55,553 nt of DNA. It comes from JAKQLP01 sp964562165 (lineage in GTDB: Bacteria > Patescibacteriota > Dojkabacteria > B142 > OLB20). Under the pieces are notes generated by a model. It searched no databases. It was not told where the DNA came from and saw only the letters and a program-made list of their open reading frames with translations. A program made the translations under genes and the position numbers. The number at the start of each line of letters is the position of its first letter. Position 1 is the stretch's first letter. Shown here piece after piece: positions 7,301 through 14,506 of this stretch. Where the stretch lies: positions 1 through 55,553 of the forward strand of contig CAZLRZ010000003.1 of NCBI GenBank assembly GCA_964562165.1, read 5' to 3'.

Positions 7301-10056
7301 GCAGCAATAGAAATATCGTTTTGCCCATCAGATTCAAATGGAATCGAAGGGTTTGAATTTACGCTAAAACTAAAATCTTCGTATGTATCATTTCCATTGT
7401 AAGTATTATAAATTACTTTTCTAACTATCAAGTTACCAGGATTTGCATCATTATTGATTGTACATACAGCACTATCACCATTATTTAAAGTAATTGAACT
7501 GCCAGTATTGGTTACACCTATACAATTCCATGCTCCTGCTGTGTATCCTAATGGACCATCTTCAGAAAGTGTGTAGGTTCCTGCGCTAATTAAAGCATTC
7601 GTAATACTTTGATCACCAGTTTTTCCAGAAATCGTTTCAGGACCTTCAGCAGTTAGTGTCCATAAAGTGACATCAGTTGGACCACCATAATTTGAACTTA
7701 AAGTTTTTATTAAAGTTAATGAAGCTGGTTTATCATCATTTGTAATTGAACAAACCGCATTATCTCCAAAACTTATAGTTACATGAGCATTGTCAGTCAT
7801 TACTCCGCCTTGGCAACTCCATTCACCTGCGGTATATCCCCCTGGGCCAGATTCTGATAATGCATAAGTTCCGACAACTAAAGTATTGTCACTTGTTACA
7901 CTGCCATAGCCCGAGAAAGTCTTTGAAGAGCCTGTTGCAGTTAATAGCCAATCAGAAGCAACTCTTGTTCCACCATCGTCATTTGTAAGGATTTTCTGCA
8001 AAGTAAGACTTGGTAAATTATCATCATTAGTTATGGTACAAGTTTTATTATCACCATAATTTAATATGATATACCCATCATAATCACATTCACCACTAAA
8101 TGACCTGCTGTATTCAACATCTTCAATTTCACCAACACGATATTCTCCGATATCCATTGTATTGGATTCGCCAGAATTAACTGAATCCGCCCCCACTAAA
8201 AGGGCAAAGTCATTAACACCCTTTGATCCACCATTATTATTTATTACAATTTTATTTACTGTTAAAGTTGGAAGTTTACTATTAGTAAATGTACAAGTAA
8301 TATTTTCTCCCGCTTCTAAGTTAAATGTGGCAGTTCTAGTTTGAATATCCCCTGTACTATTATTATCATCACATGAAATATTTGTAAGATCCCAACCCGC
8401 GACCACAGATTCTGTGCTTGTATATACACCAGGAATGACATTATCAGTCCAAATCCAACCATTGTCAGAATGAATCTCTCCATTTACATTACCTCTAAAA
8501 TCGAAACTACCAACTCCTCCAACCATATCTTTTAGAACTTTTATTGAACCTAATTTTGTGTTTGTAAATGTGCAAACATAATTATCGCTTGAGGAGTCAA
8601 TATTAAGACCTCTAATAGTTGTCCCTTGTCCACTTGAGAATGTTTGGCCATTCAAAGTGCAAACATAACTTGAAGTGTAATCACCCATGTTTGTGTTTAG
8701 CCCAGCAGATTCGGAAACGTTATATGTTCCAATAGGCAAGTTTAAAGCCCCAGTTGTATCATCACCAATCAAGGTATCTGATGCCAATGAAGTACCAGTG
8801 ATATTCACATTCCAATTTGTTGAAGTGTTATCAGGAACAACATTTTTAATTACTTCGATCGAGCCAATCTTTCTGGTATTCGTTATTGTACAAACAACAT
8901 CATCATCTTTATCAACAGGGACACTTAGTGGACCAGCTCCTACAAAAGTTAAAGGCGTTCCACCATTGAATGTTTGCAATCCACGATCAACACAAGAAAT
9001 CGATGAAGAGTAATCAGTAAAAGTTGTATTTGTTCCTGCTGTTTCACCTACAGTATGTGTAGCTCCTGGTGCCCAATTTGTGCCAGCTCCTACTGTTATT
9101 TTACCTGTTGTGCCAGCATTCGTTGCATCAACTTTTTTACTAACTCCATCTACGAGCAAATTGAATAATCCAGGGTCATCTGAAGGAATTAAGTTTTTTA
9201 CTACTTCAATACTTGCTCCATAGGGGACGGTAATGGGAATATTTATCCCTTCAGGATCAGATTTACATTTTGCGCCGGTTCCAGGAATAATATCTTGTGG
9301 ACCACTACATGCTACCTGATGATTTTGTTCCCAACTAGCAACATAAGGGATGTTTAAATAATTATCATTATCCTCATCCTGACAGACAACATTAAGGGCT
9401 ATTTCAGGAAAAAGGTTTTGGTTTCCATGAATATCTCCACATTGATCACTATCCTCATCAACAAATGGGGGGATAGGAGTAATCGGTAGAGAAGCAACAG
9501 TACAACTTCCAGTTATTGCCCCATCATCATTTGGGTCTCCATCATTTGCAAAGAAAACCCCAATATCATACCTTGTTTGAGAAGTCGCATTAATCTCAAA
9601 TGTAGCTATAAAGGAAACAGTATCACCCGGATAATCACATCCGTCCTGTGGGTCAACTAATCTCCATGAGGTCACTTGAGCAATCGAAACGTCGTTCGCA
9701 TTACAGGTTAAAACTTTTCCATGATCACCAGCACAAACACCATTTATTGTTGAGGTGGTTTTTATCGAAGAAACTCCTTCTGTTGTGCCCAGATTTTGTC
9801 TACCCGCAGGCAAGAGAAGATTTTCAGGTGTTGGCGTTGGGATTTCTTCTAGAGTGGGAGTAGGTATTAGACTTTCGGTAGGTACAATAGGAACTTCTGT
9901 AATAACTTCAATAACATTATCAGTTTCAAGATCAAGTGCTTTTACCGATGTAGCAAAATCATATGAGAGAACTAAAAGGAGAGGGGAAATTGCTTGGAAA
10001 ATAATTAAAACTACTGTCCAAACTTTTGTAAGGAACATTACATTGCGACTTTTCAT
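4360..10056 (-). CDS. giant repeat-containing adhesin with internal LPRTG sorting signal and second anchored domain
   Basis: This protein has 1898 residues. Order: signal peptide (about 1-40), PT-rich stretch (PTPTLEEIPTPTPEN), Cys-containing N-terminal region (to about 280), ten prealbumin-like repeats (about 282-1236, typically ending CTITNDD), an SdrD-B-like domain starting with DVDGDGLRNTEEG (about 1238-1365), a DUF11-type domain (about 1370-1525), LPRTG at 1533-1537, a membrane helix, a basic patch, then a second hydrophobic segment (about 1574-1597) that looks like a signal peptide ending AFAAP. Two Ig/FN3-like domains, a TG-rich linker, NVLG (1860-1863) and a last membrane helix ending ARKK follow. 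A complete wall-sorting signal is therefore internal, as if two surface-protein genes were fused. It is co-transcribed with the overlapping sortase gene. Expected role: surface adhesion or attachment to a host or partner cell. Confidence 0.9.
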   Translation of the reverse strand: MKSRNVMFLTKVWTVVLIIFQAISPLLLVLSYDFATSVKALDLETDNVIEVITEVPIVPTESLIPTPTLEEIPTPTPENLLLPAGRQNLGTTEGVSSIKTTSTINGVCAGDHGKVLTCNANDVSIAQVTSWRLVDPQDGCDYPGDTVSFIATFEINATSQTRYDIGVFFANDGDPNDDGAITGSCTVASLPITPIPPFVDEDSDQCGDIHGNQNLFPEIALNVVCQDEDNDNYLNIPYVASWEQNHQVACSGPQDIIPGTGAKCKSDPEGINIPITVPYGASIEVVKNLIPSDDPGLFNLLVDGVSKKVDATNAGTTGKITVGAGTNWAPGATHTVGETAGTNTTFTDYSSSISCVDRGLQTFNGGTPLTFVGAGPLSVPVDKDDDVVCTITNTRKIGSIEVIKNVVPDNTSTNWNVNITGTSLASDTLIGDDTTGALNLPIGTYNVSESAGLNTNMGDYTSSYVCTLNGQTFSSGQGTTIRGLNIDSSSDNYVCTFTNTKLGSIKVLKDMVGGVGSFDFRGNVNGEIHSDNGWIWTDNVIPGVYTSTESVVAGWDLTNISCDDNNSTGDIQTRTATFNLEAGENITCTFTNSKLPTLTVNKIVINNNGGSKGVNDFALLVGADSVNSGESNTMDIGEYRVGEIEDVEYSRSFSGECDYDGYIILNYGDNKTCTITNDDNLPSLTLQKILTNDDGGTRVASDWLLTATGSSKTFSGYGSVTSDNTLVVGTYALSESGPGGYTAGEWSCQGGVMTDNAHVTISFGDNAVCSITNDDKPASLTLIKTLSSNYGGPTDVTLWTLTAEGPETISGKTGDQSITNALISAGTYTLSEDGPLGYTAGAWNCIGVTNTGSSITLNNGDSAVCTINNDANPGNLIVRKVIYNTYNGNDTYEDFSFSVNSNPSIPFESDGQNDISIAAGTYTIVEDDPTPGYTVTYDNCSNIELANGETETCTITNSEVAPRLTLIKSVVNDNGGNALPDDFQLMAGDYPTSSGTEFTVLSNVAYSITETQIDGYEFVSITGDDKCPAVLGGTITLNEGEDITCTITNDDIAPVLVLEKLVINDNGGTSIPTDWLLTATLNELTLSGQGGFISDNTLLKGTYTLGESGPSGYSAGEWSCDGGVMTDNINIELNLGDTAFCSITNDDIAPKLTVVKNVINDNGGTLGVSDFKLYVDSLEVISGVANEFTANSLINVSEENIFGYEPSVWGGDCDEYGTITLLPGDDKVCTITNDDIPGTIRVLKFNDVDGDGLRNTEEGTQEVPLEGFEMVLFNTDNNIEYASAFTDQFGEAVFDDVYLGNYIFSERLSEEQIEDGWILTSINCYDVEIREDYNLTKLNLSASIGSNSIETVATSMLNGLNFVCEVGNQLPQLVIQKSNNIYPTKILAGSNVKFFIDLFIPESVGDGITPASLSEVQVTDLFSDGFEYIAGTGKINGVPYEPVYHSPGVWNVGSISAGDTVQIEYQTIVSNGQDDGVYKDLSWARGLAGNEETGNNVLALNATRDSYFVGSSVDVYSPQEVPTQQVNILTEQLPRTGSEMMVLIVSISIIGFGLGLMALGVINKFNKGSFFKYALAIVGIPLIMSLAAFMGAITAFAAPATFMIDLETPVNTTSNPEFDLTFVTLDLLGLDEATIVKCYSKTGVEDYELFQTITIDNPAGNTGKCNVNSTVITLDGSYTFKVTSEKAGNTAISDEVTVVIDRSKPATPKSYLKTELTECSYKIDFQAADDARTSKIDVFRSTLTSFNADDTTRILTYDLAPNEIGSYTDTIPGCTAPEYYYVIQAVDDLGNRSDLIGDKVVVVLATTTPINNGNVNGTTSTNGAVAGETTGNTTGATNGDTTGENPDLGNPTIVTDENGNVLGQESEKKEFNYGLFTTILVIGVGVLGGAIYALARKK
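5421..5460 (-). other. internal LPRTG sortase recognition site plus membrane segment
   Basis: Codons 1533-1537 read LPRTG, followed by SEMM and a hydrophobic run that ends in a basic patch (NKFNKGSFFK). This is the order of a normal C-terminal wall-sorting signal, yet 361 residues follow the Thr-Gly bond in frame. Confidence 0.85.
6349..9213 (-). repeat. ten tandem prealbumin-like (Cna-B/SpaA-type) domain repeats within the adhesin
   Basis: Ten diverged units of about 85-115 residues share the pattern xLTLxKxVxNDNGG, a central GTYxLSE and a closing CTITNDD. Pairs of Cys recur in many units, one mid-unit and one just before the closing TITNDD. Units 5, 6 and 9 are most alike (GYTAGEWSC / GYSAGEWSC). 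The pattern matches the Cna-B-like rods of Gram-positive pilins and adhesins. The typical isopeptide Lys and Glu positions (xKxV, SE) are largely kept, so self-crosslinking is possible but not proven. Confidence 0.85.
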
Positions 10057-10133
10057 TTTGTTGATTTATAAAAAACAAAAATTAGTCAATTTGGGGGAGA
10101 ATTGATTTAGGAAAGGATAGTTTGAATTATAAA

Positions 10134-10162
10134 ATTATAATCCCTCTAAAATCCAAAGTCAA
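10134..10162 (-). promoter_or_regulatory. promoter of the adhesin-sortase operon
   Basis: On the minus strand TTGACT (10157-10162), a 17-bp spacer and TATAAT (10134-10139) form a near-consensus sigma70 promoter. The -35 box lies inside the last codons of the upstream PEP-synthase-like gene. A second TATAAT overlaps at 10126-10131. The leader to the ATG at 10056 is about 70 nt. Confidence 0.65.
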
Positions 10163-12752
10163 TCTTTTTCTTCTTCCTGCCTCGCTTTTTGATCTTTGTT
10201 ATCTGTAAAAGTTCAAGATCAGAGACTTGAAGTTTTTGCTCAACCATCTGGGGAGATGTTGTAACAAACTGATTTAATCCGGAGTCCAAAAATAGTTTAA
10301 CGTAGTCATTATGAATGAGTTTGCCTCGATTTAGAAAGAATGGAGTTCCCATACTAGAACTCGTAAGTTCGATGATATACCGTAAAAAATTCGCAATGTT
10401 TTTATCAAGTTGGGCTTCGTTTTTGTTTGTAATCGAAAGTAATAAATCATCAAGATCAATTAAGAGCCCATCGAGTGCGTTATTTTCAATAAGACTTTTA
10501 GAACTTAAAGCGCTAAAAGATGTATTAATTGCACCAATCAACTTGAATGTACTTGATCTTCGAATCCCTTTTGCAGTAACTTCTTTTTTAAGTTCAATTA
10601 AATCTGCCTCCGTACTTACATCACCAAAAGCCAACCAAACTGACCTAAAATTATCTTTATTTCTTAAATTCATTACCAATTCTATGTCCAAATCTAGTAG
10701 CTCTATTGTTTTATCTTGAAGACCATACTGTTCTTTGACGAATTTGGTAAAAGACTGAATAATAATGTGGTTATGGTGCGATAAATTAAAGATGTTACGA
10801 ATTAAAGCCATAGCCTCTTGAATGTAAAGTCCTTGCAGATTTTTGTTTTCAAGTAAATCCCTTGGATCATACCCTAAAGCCTTCATAAGTTCTGAAGTTA
10901 CAAGAAAGTATCCTTGTGAATTTCGATGATCAATTAATAGGTTTGAAAAATCTAAGTATTGCCAAAAATCCGCAGTAGTTTTAATAGGAACATTTGCCGG
11001 ATCATCAAATAGCTTTAATGGTAACTTCGAAGACAATCTATCTTGAGCTTTTTCGGCAGCTTTATCAACCATACCCCTATGATCCACTTTAAGTTCGGTC
11101 ATATCTTTGACACCTGCCCCAAGTAACACCGAGCCACTTTCGGGGTCTAAAGTGATAACTTCTTTGTCATGTAATACTTCAAAAGCGTTTTTAATACCAA
11201 AAATTACCGGCACTCGAATATTTTCTAGAGAAGCCTCGCTGACTTCGGATTCGATAATCGCCCCTTTTACAGAATTTATATAATGAGCATCTGAGGATTT
11301 ATATGTCTTTAAGACCAAGATTTCATCTCCAGTCAAATCTTCCATATCGTAGTCAGCAAAAACAAAGTGGGCGAGCCCAAACTTCACTTTATTTTTGAAT
11401 CCTTTGCCCTTTAATATTTGAGTCAAATTATCGATTGGTTCAACATCTACAACAATTTTATCGTCAGTGATCGGTTCGTTTTCTTTAATCTCTTCAATTA
11501 CTTTTTCTTCAAAGTCATCAATTGAAGCCTCAGCATCTGGCTCCACCTCTGATTTTACCTCTGGCTTTTTACTATAATTTTCTTCTGGCATTTCTTCTGT
11601 GACTGCTTCTGGTTTTTGTTCGGGTTCTTTTTCGGGTTCTTGTTTGGAAACTTCCTGATTTACTTCTTTTACATAGTTGTCGATATCCACTTGGGGTGTA
11701 GTTTTTGGCTCCTCAATAAGAGTGTCGATTTTTTCTTGGACCTTTACAGATTTCAAGGGGAACATTTCTGCGACGTCCATTTCAAGATCAAAATCATTAC
11801 TATCCATAAAGAAAACCCTTCCTGATTCGATGCACCAAGAAATTTCTTGGGGCTTACCTAGGATTTCGTTTACTCTTGAAGCATAATCAAATAGTAAATA
11901 GATATGTCTATCGTCAAGTTTTGACCTTTTTTGCCATACTGGGGAAATATTGACTTTCATATATGGTTCCTTTGAATTTGCCCTTCCGTTAACAACATAC
12001 ATATAGTCTTGGCTCATCACCTTTTTTTCAGTGACTTCTCCTGTTCTTTTATCGATTAAGTAACTGTCTGGGTTAACCTCGTTGAATATATTGCCATTAT
12101 CCAGCCCCCAAATTGCGCTGATTTCCATTAGGGTTGGATCCCCATCGATTGGGTTAATTGTAAATATTTTTCCTGAGATTTCAGCGTGAACTAATTTTTG
12201 AATAACTACCGCTTCAGTTAAGTAACCTTCATATCCAATCTTGCCCCTGTACATTAAAGCATTAGGGCTGAAAAAATCTGCCCAGATTTCTTTAATATTT
12301 TCTATTAATGAATCGAATCCGGAGATTCCAATAATATTTTCAAGTCCACCTGAAATTGACAGTTTGAGTTCATCATTTATAGAAGAAACGCGAGCATTCA
12401 CTGAGCCTTCTGAAAACCCGACAAAACCGGAATACGCCTTTTTTAAGGGTTGCTTAATTAAATCTGGGAAAACAGACTTCATAAAAGCCGAATGGATAGA
12501 TTCGCTAGCCTTTTTGATACTTTCAAGATTTTGATAATCAAGAGAATTTATAATTGAGCCAATTTTATCAACAAGGTCATTTGCAATTAAAAAGTCATCA
12601 AAAGCCTTAGTTGTTAAAACAAAACCAACAGGAAGTGTAATCCCCTTTTCAAGAGCCGCTTTAATAAAAGAAGCCAATTTACCAACGGATTCTTCATTTA
12701 CGTTAGCTAAATTAGCCAAATTGACTATGTATTGTTTTTGATTCTCAGGCAT
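10146..12752 (-). CDS. PEP synthase/PPDK-like protein, probably catalytically dead
   Basis: This 868-residue protein has the domain order of phosphoenolpyruvate synthase: an N-terminal ATP-grasp domain (about 1-340; LPVGFVLTTKAFDDF, GFSEGSVNARVSS, KLVHAEISGKIFTINP), an acidic Glu/Pro-rich linker (about 345-440), a swivelling phosphohistidine domain (about 450-560) and a C-terminal TIM-barrel-like domain. The swivel motif, normally with a catalytic His in a G-x-x-S-H-A context, reads SEASLENIRVPVIFG with no His. The barrel segment that normally reads like GSNDLTQ reads LLIDLDDLLLSITN. Many ATP-binding residues also look altered. Inference: a pseudoenzyme or an enzyme with a changed reaction. 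The start is firm: a clear Shine-Dalgarno AAGGTGA sits 6 nt before the ATG, one of the few in the window. Confidence 0.75.
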   Translation of the reverse strand: MPENQKQYIVNLANLANVNEESVGKLASFIKAALEKGITLPVGFVLTTKAFDDFLIANDLVDKIGSIINSLDYQNLESIKKASESIHSAFMKSVFPDLIKQPLKKAYSGFVGFSEGSVNARVSSINDELKLSISGGLENIIGISGFDSLIENIKEIWADFFSPNALMYRGKIGYEGYLTEAVVIQKLVHAEISGKIFTINPIDGDPTLMEISAIWGLDNGNIFNEVNPDSYLIDKRTGEVTEKKVMSQDYMYVVNGRANSKEPYMKVNISPVWQKRSKLDDRHIYLLFDYASRVNEILGKPQEISWCIESGRVFFMDSNDFDLEMDVAEMFPLKSVKVQEKIDTLIEEPKTTPQVDIDNYVKEVNQEVSKQEPEKEPEQKPEAVTEEMPEENYSKKPEVKSEVEPDAEASIDDFEEKVIEEIKENEPITDDKIVVDVEPIDNLTQILKGKGFKNKVKFGLAHFVFADYDMEDLTGDEILVLKTYKSSDAHYINSVKGAIIESEVSEASLENIRVPVIFGIKNAFEVLHDKEVITLDPESGSVLLGAGVKDMTELKVDHRGMVDKAAEKAQDRLSSKLPLKLFDDPANVPIKTTADFWQYLDFSNLLIDHRNSQGYFLVTSELMKALGYDPRDLLENKNLQGLYIQEAMALIRNIFNLSHHNHIIIQSFTKFVKEQYGLQDKTIELLDLDIELVMNLRNKDNFRSVWLAFGDVSTEADLIELKKEVTAKGIRRSSTFKLIGAINTSFSALSSKSLIENNALDGLLIDLDDLLLSITNKNEAQLDKNIANFLRYIIELTSSSMGTPFFLNRGKLIHNDYVKLFLDSGLNQFVTTSPQMVEQKLQVSDLELLQITKIKKRGRKKKKIDFGF

Positions 12753-12773
12753 AATAAATCACCTTACTTTTTT

Positions 12774-12782
12774 ATTATATCA
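12774..12782 (-). promoter_or_regulatory. extended -10 promoter of the PEP-synthase-like gene
   Basis: The minus strand reads TGATATAAT (extended -10), with TATAAT at 12774-12779, followed after about 12 nt by the Shine-Dalgarno AAGGTGA and the ATG at 12752. The -35 region has no clear match, as is common for extended -10 promoters. It overlaps the end of the gene upstream on the same strand. Confidence 0.55.
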
Positions 12783-12784
12783 AT

Positions 12785-14506
12785 TCACTTTCTAAAATTG
12801 GGGAAAAATAATTTTTTAAAATAAGTAAAATTTCTAGTAATAAAGAATGTTGTACCGGCAATAAATCCATATAAAAAGACAAAAAAAACAATATATATAA
12901 TATATGCATTAATTTTGACGTCGTTTGTTTCTAAAATATTTGAACCACTATCGTTAATAAATTCAATTTGAGCATTTACAACCCCCAAATTTTTTACTAA
13001 TACATCGCTTGGTATATCTTTATCAAAAGTAATGATTTTTGCGGTTTTAGGTAAAACACCAATGTTTGAATGACTTCCGGTTATATCGTAATAACCATTT
13101 AGAAGGATCTTCGAAACGTAAACGACTTCAGAGCCTTCGTTTTTAATTACTAATTCGGTCTTTTTGGATAAATCATTTGGCTTATTTAAAAATGCGCTAA
13201 GAAGCAATGATGCACCTTTAACTTTTCCGCCATCAGTCGAATCCGTGTATGTTATCAAGTTTTTTGAATTCACAATATTATGAATTGCTTCGGGTAAAAA
13301 TTTAATATCAATGTTATAAATACCCCAAATATATCGATGATTAGTGACTTTTCCAAAAGAATCGTAACCCATCATATCTTCTATAAAAGGATCATATTCG
13401 ACTACTTCCCCTGAACTTTCGTCATAAACACCAACCCAATAATGCCATATTATTTCTTCACTTATAGGCAATTGTAAAAGTCCGTAATACATTTGGGCTT
13501 TATAGCCATTCCTTTCGAGAAGGTTTAAGAATGTATAAGAGTACTCTGAAGCTTCCTGTTCTTCTTGTTTTAAAATTTCCTCTATGGATTTTATCGATGA
13601 CGAGCCTCTTTTTAATACAGGATCAAAAGAATTTAATACGGACTCATATACTTCACGTATACTCGGATATTCAGAAAGTTTAAAGCTGTCCGAATAATCA
13701 TTGAATCCGGACAAGCCCACATATTTCCCTAGCAAGTCCTTTTGTGGAGTAACACTTATTGAATAACTTGAAAGATAGTCCAGGCCAGCGGTTGTATTAA
13801 GAAACTCATTATCGAATCTATCCTTAAAAAACGAAGTGCTTGATGGGATTTCAAATGTATTTGTTTTTGAAAAATTGCTGCTAGGGATGGGAATATAATT
13901 TCCATAATCCAATTTTAAATCGGCATTAACTATATATGAAGATGGTTCCCCCCAGCTCAAATACACATCTTTATTATGTTCAAACTTAATTTGGTTTTCA
14001 CTAATAACTTCAAAGTTTCCAACATTAATATATGCCAAATCAGATGTCTTTATAGGGAGGGCAATTTCATATATCACGTTTTTATTCTCGCAGTATTCAA
14101 ATTCGGGCAAATAAAAGGATGTAACTCCACCCCTAAATTTAATCAGATCCAAAGAATTATATTTAATTAGGATTTCTTTACTTGCATTGGGGATTAAAAA
14201 AAAACGAAAAAGATTCAAGTTTATTGAATTTGAATCTTCTTTAATATCAAGTTTGTCGTTCCCAATATATGCCTCAGCATTAGAAATATTGTAGGGGTAT
14301 TTAAAGTTTAATTCATTAATTATGAACTTATCACTTTTATTAACAATATTTATGCTTTCAAGGATTTTCGGGTTGGTTGCGTCTGTGATATCAATACTGG
14401 CTTTTATATTGCAATCATAAGAAGTTAGCGCGTAAGAATTAACGCTAAAGCCCCAACTGAACGCTAAAAACCCAAAAATTGTAAAAAGAAGGCAGGTTCT
14501 TTTCAT
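12785..14506 (-). CDS. secreted, membrane-anchored transglutaminase-fold protein lacking the catalytic Cys
   Basis: This 573-residue protein starts with a signal peptide (to about residue 26, FSVNSYA) and ends with a membrane helix (about 538-560) and a basic tail, so most of it lies outside the cell. The middle region (about 335-400) has the transglutaminase-core pattern: a helix FLNLLERNGYKAQMYYG, then HYWVGVYD (His) and EYDPF (Asp). Where the helix should begin with the catalytic Cys (GxCxxYA) it reads EASEYSY, with Ala at the aligned position. The N-terminal part is beta-rich, like the extracellular domain often fused to such proteins. Its ATG directly abuts the gltX stop codon, so translation is coupled. 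The fold assignment is by motif only. It may be a binding rather than an enzymatic module. Confidence 0.6.
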   Translation of the reverse strand: MKRTCLLFTIFGFLAFSWGFSVNSYALTSYDCNIKASIDITDATNPKILESINIVNKSDKFIINELNFKYPYNISNAEAYIGNDKLDIKEDSNSINLNLFRFFLIPNASKEILIKYNSLDLIKFRGGVTSFYLPEFEYCENKNVIYEIALPIKTSDLAYINVGNFEVISENQIKFEHNKDVYLSWGEPSSYIVNADLKLDYGNYIPIPSSNFSKTNTFEIPSSTSFFKDRFDNEFLNTTAGLDYLSSYSISVTPQKDLLGKYVGLSGFNDYSDSFKLSEYPSIREVYESVLNSFDPVLKRGSSSIKSIEEILKQEEQEASEYSYTFLNLLERNGYKAQMYYGLLQLPISEEIIWHYWVGVYDESSGEVVEYDPFIEDMMGYDSFGKVTNHRYIWGIYNIDIKFLPEAIHNIVNSKNLITYTDSTDGGKVKGASLLLSAFLNKPNDLSKKTELVIKNEGSEVVYVSKILLNGYYDITGSHSNIGVLPKTAKIITFDKDIPSDVLVKNLGVVNAQIEFINDSGSNILETNDVKINAYIIYIVFFVFLYGFIAGTTFFITRNFTYFKKLFFPNFRK

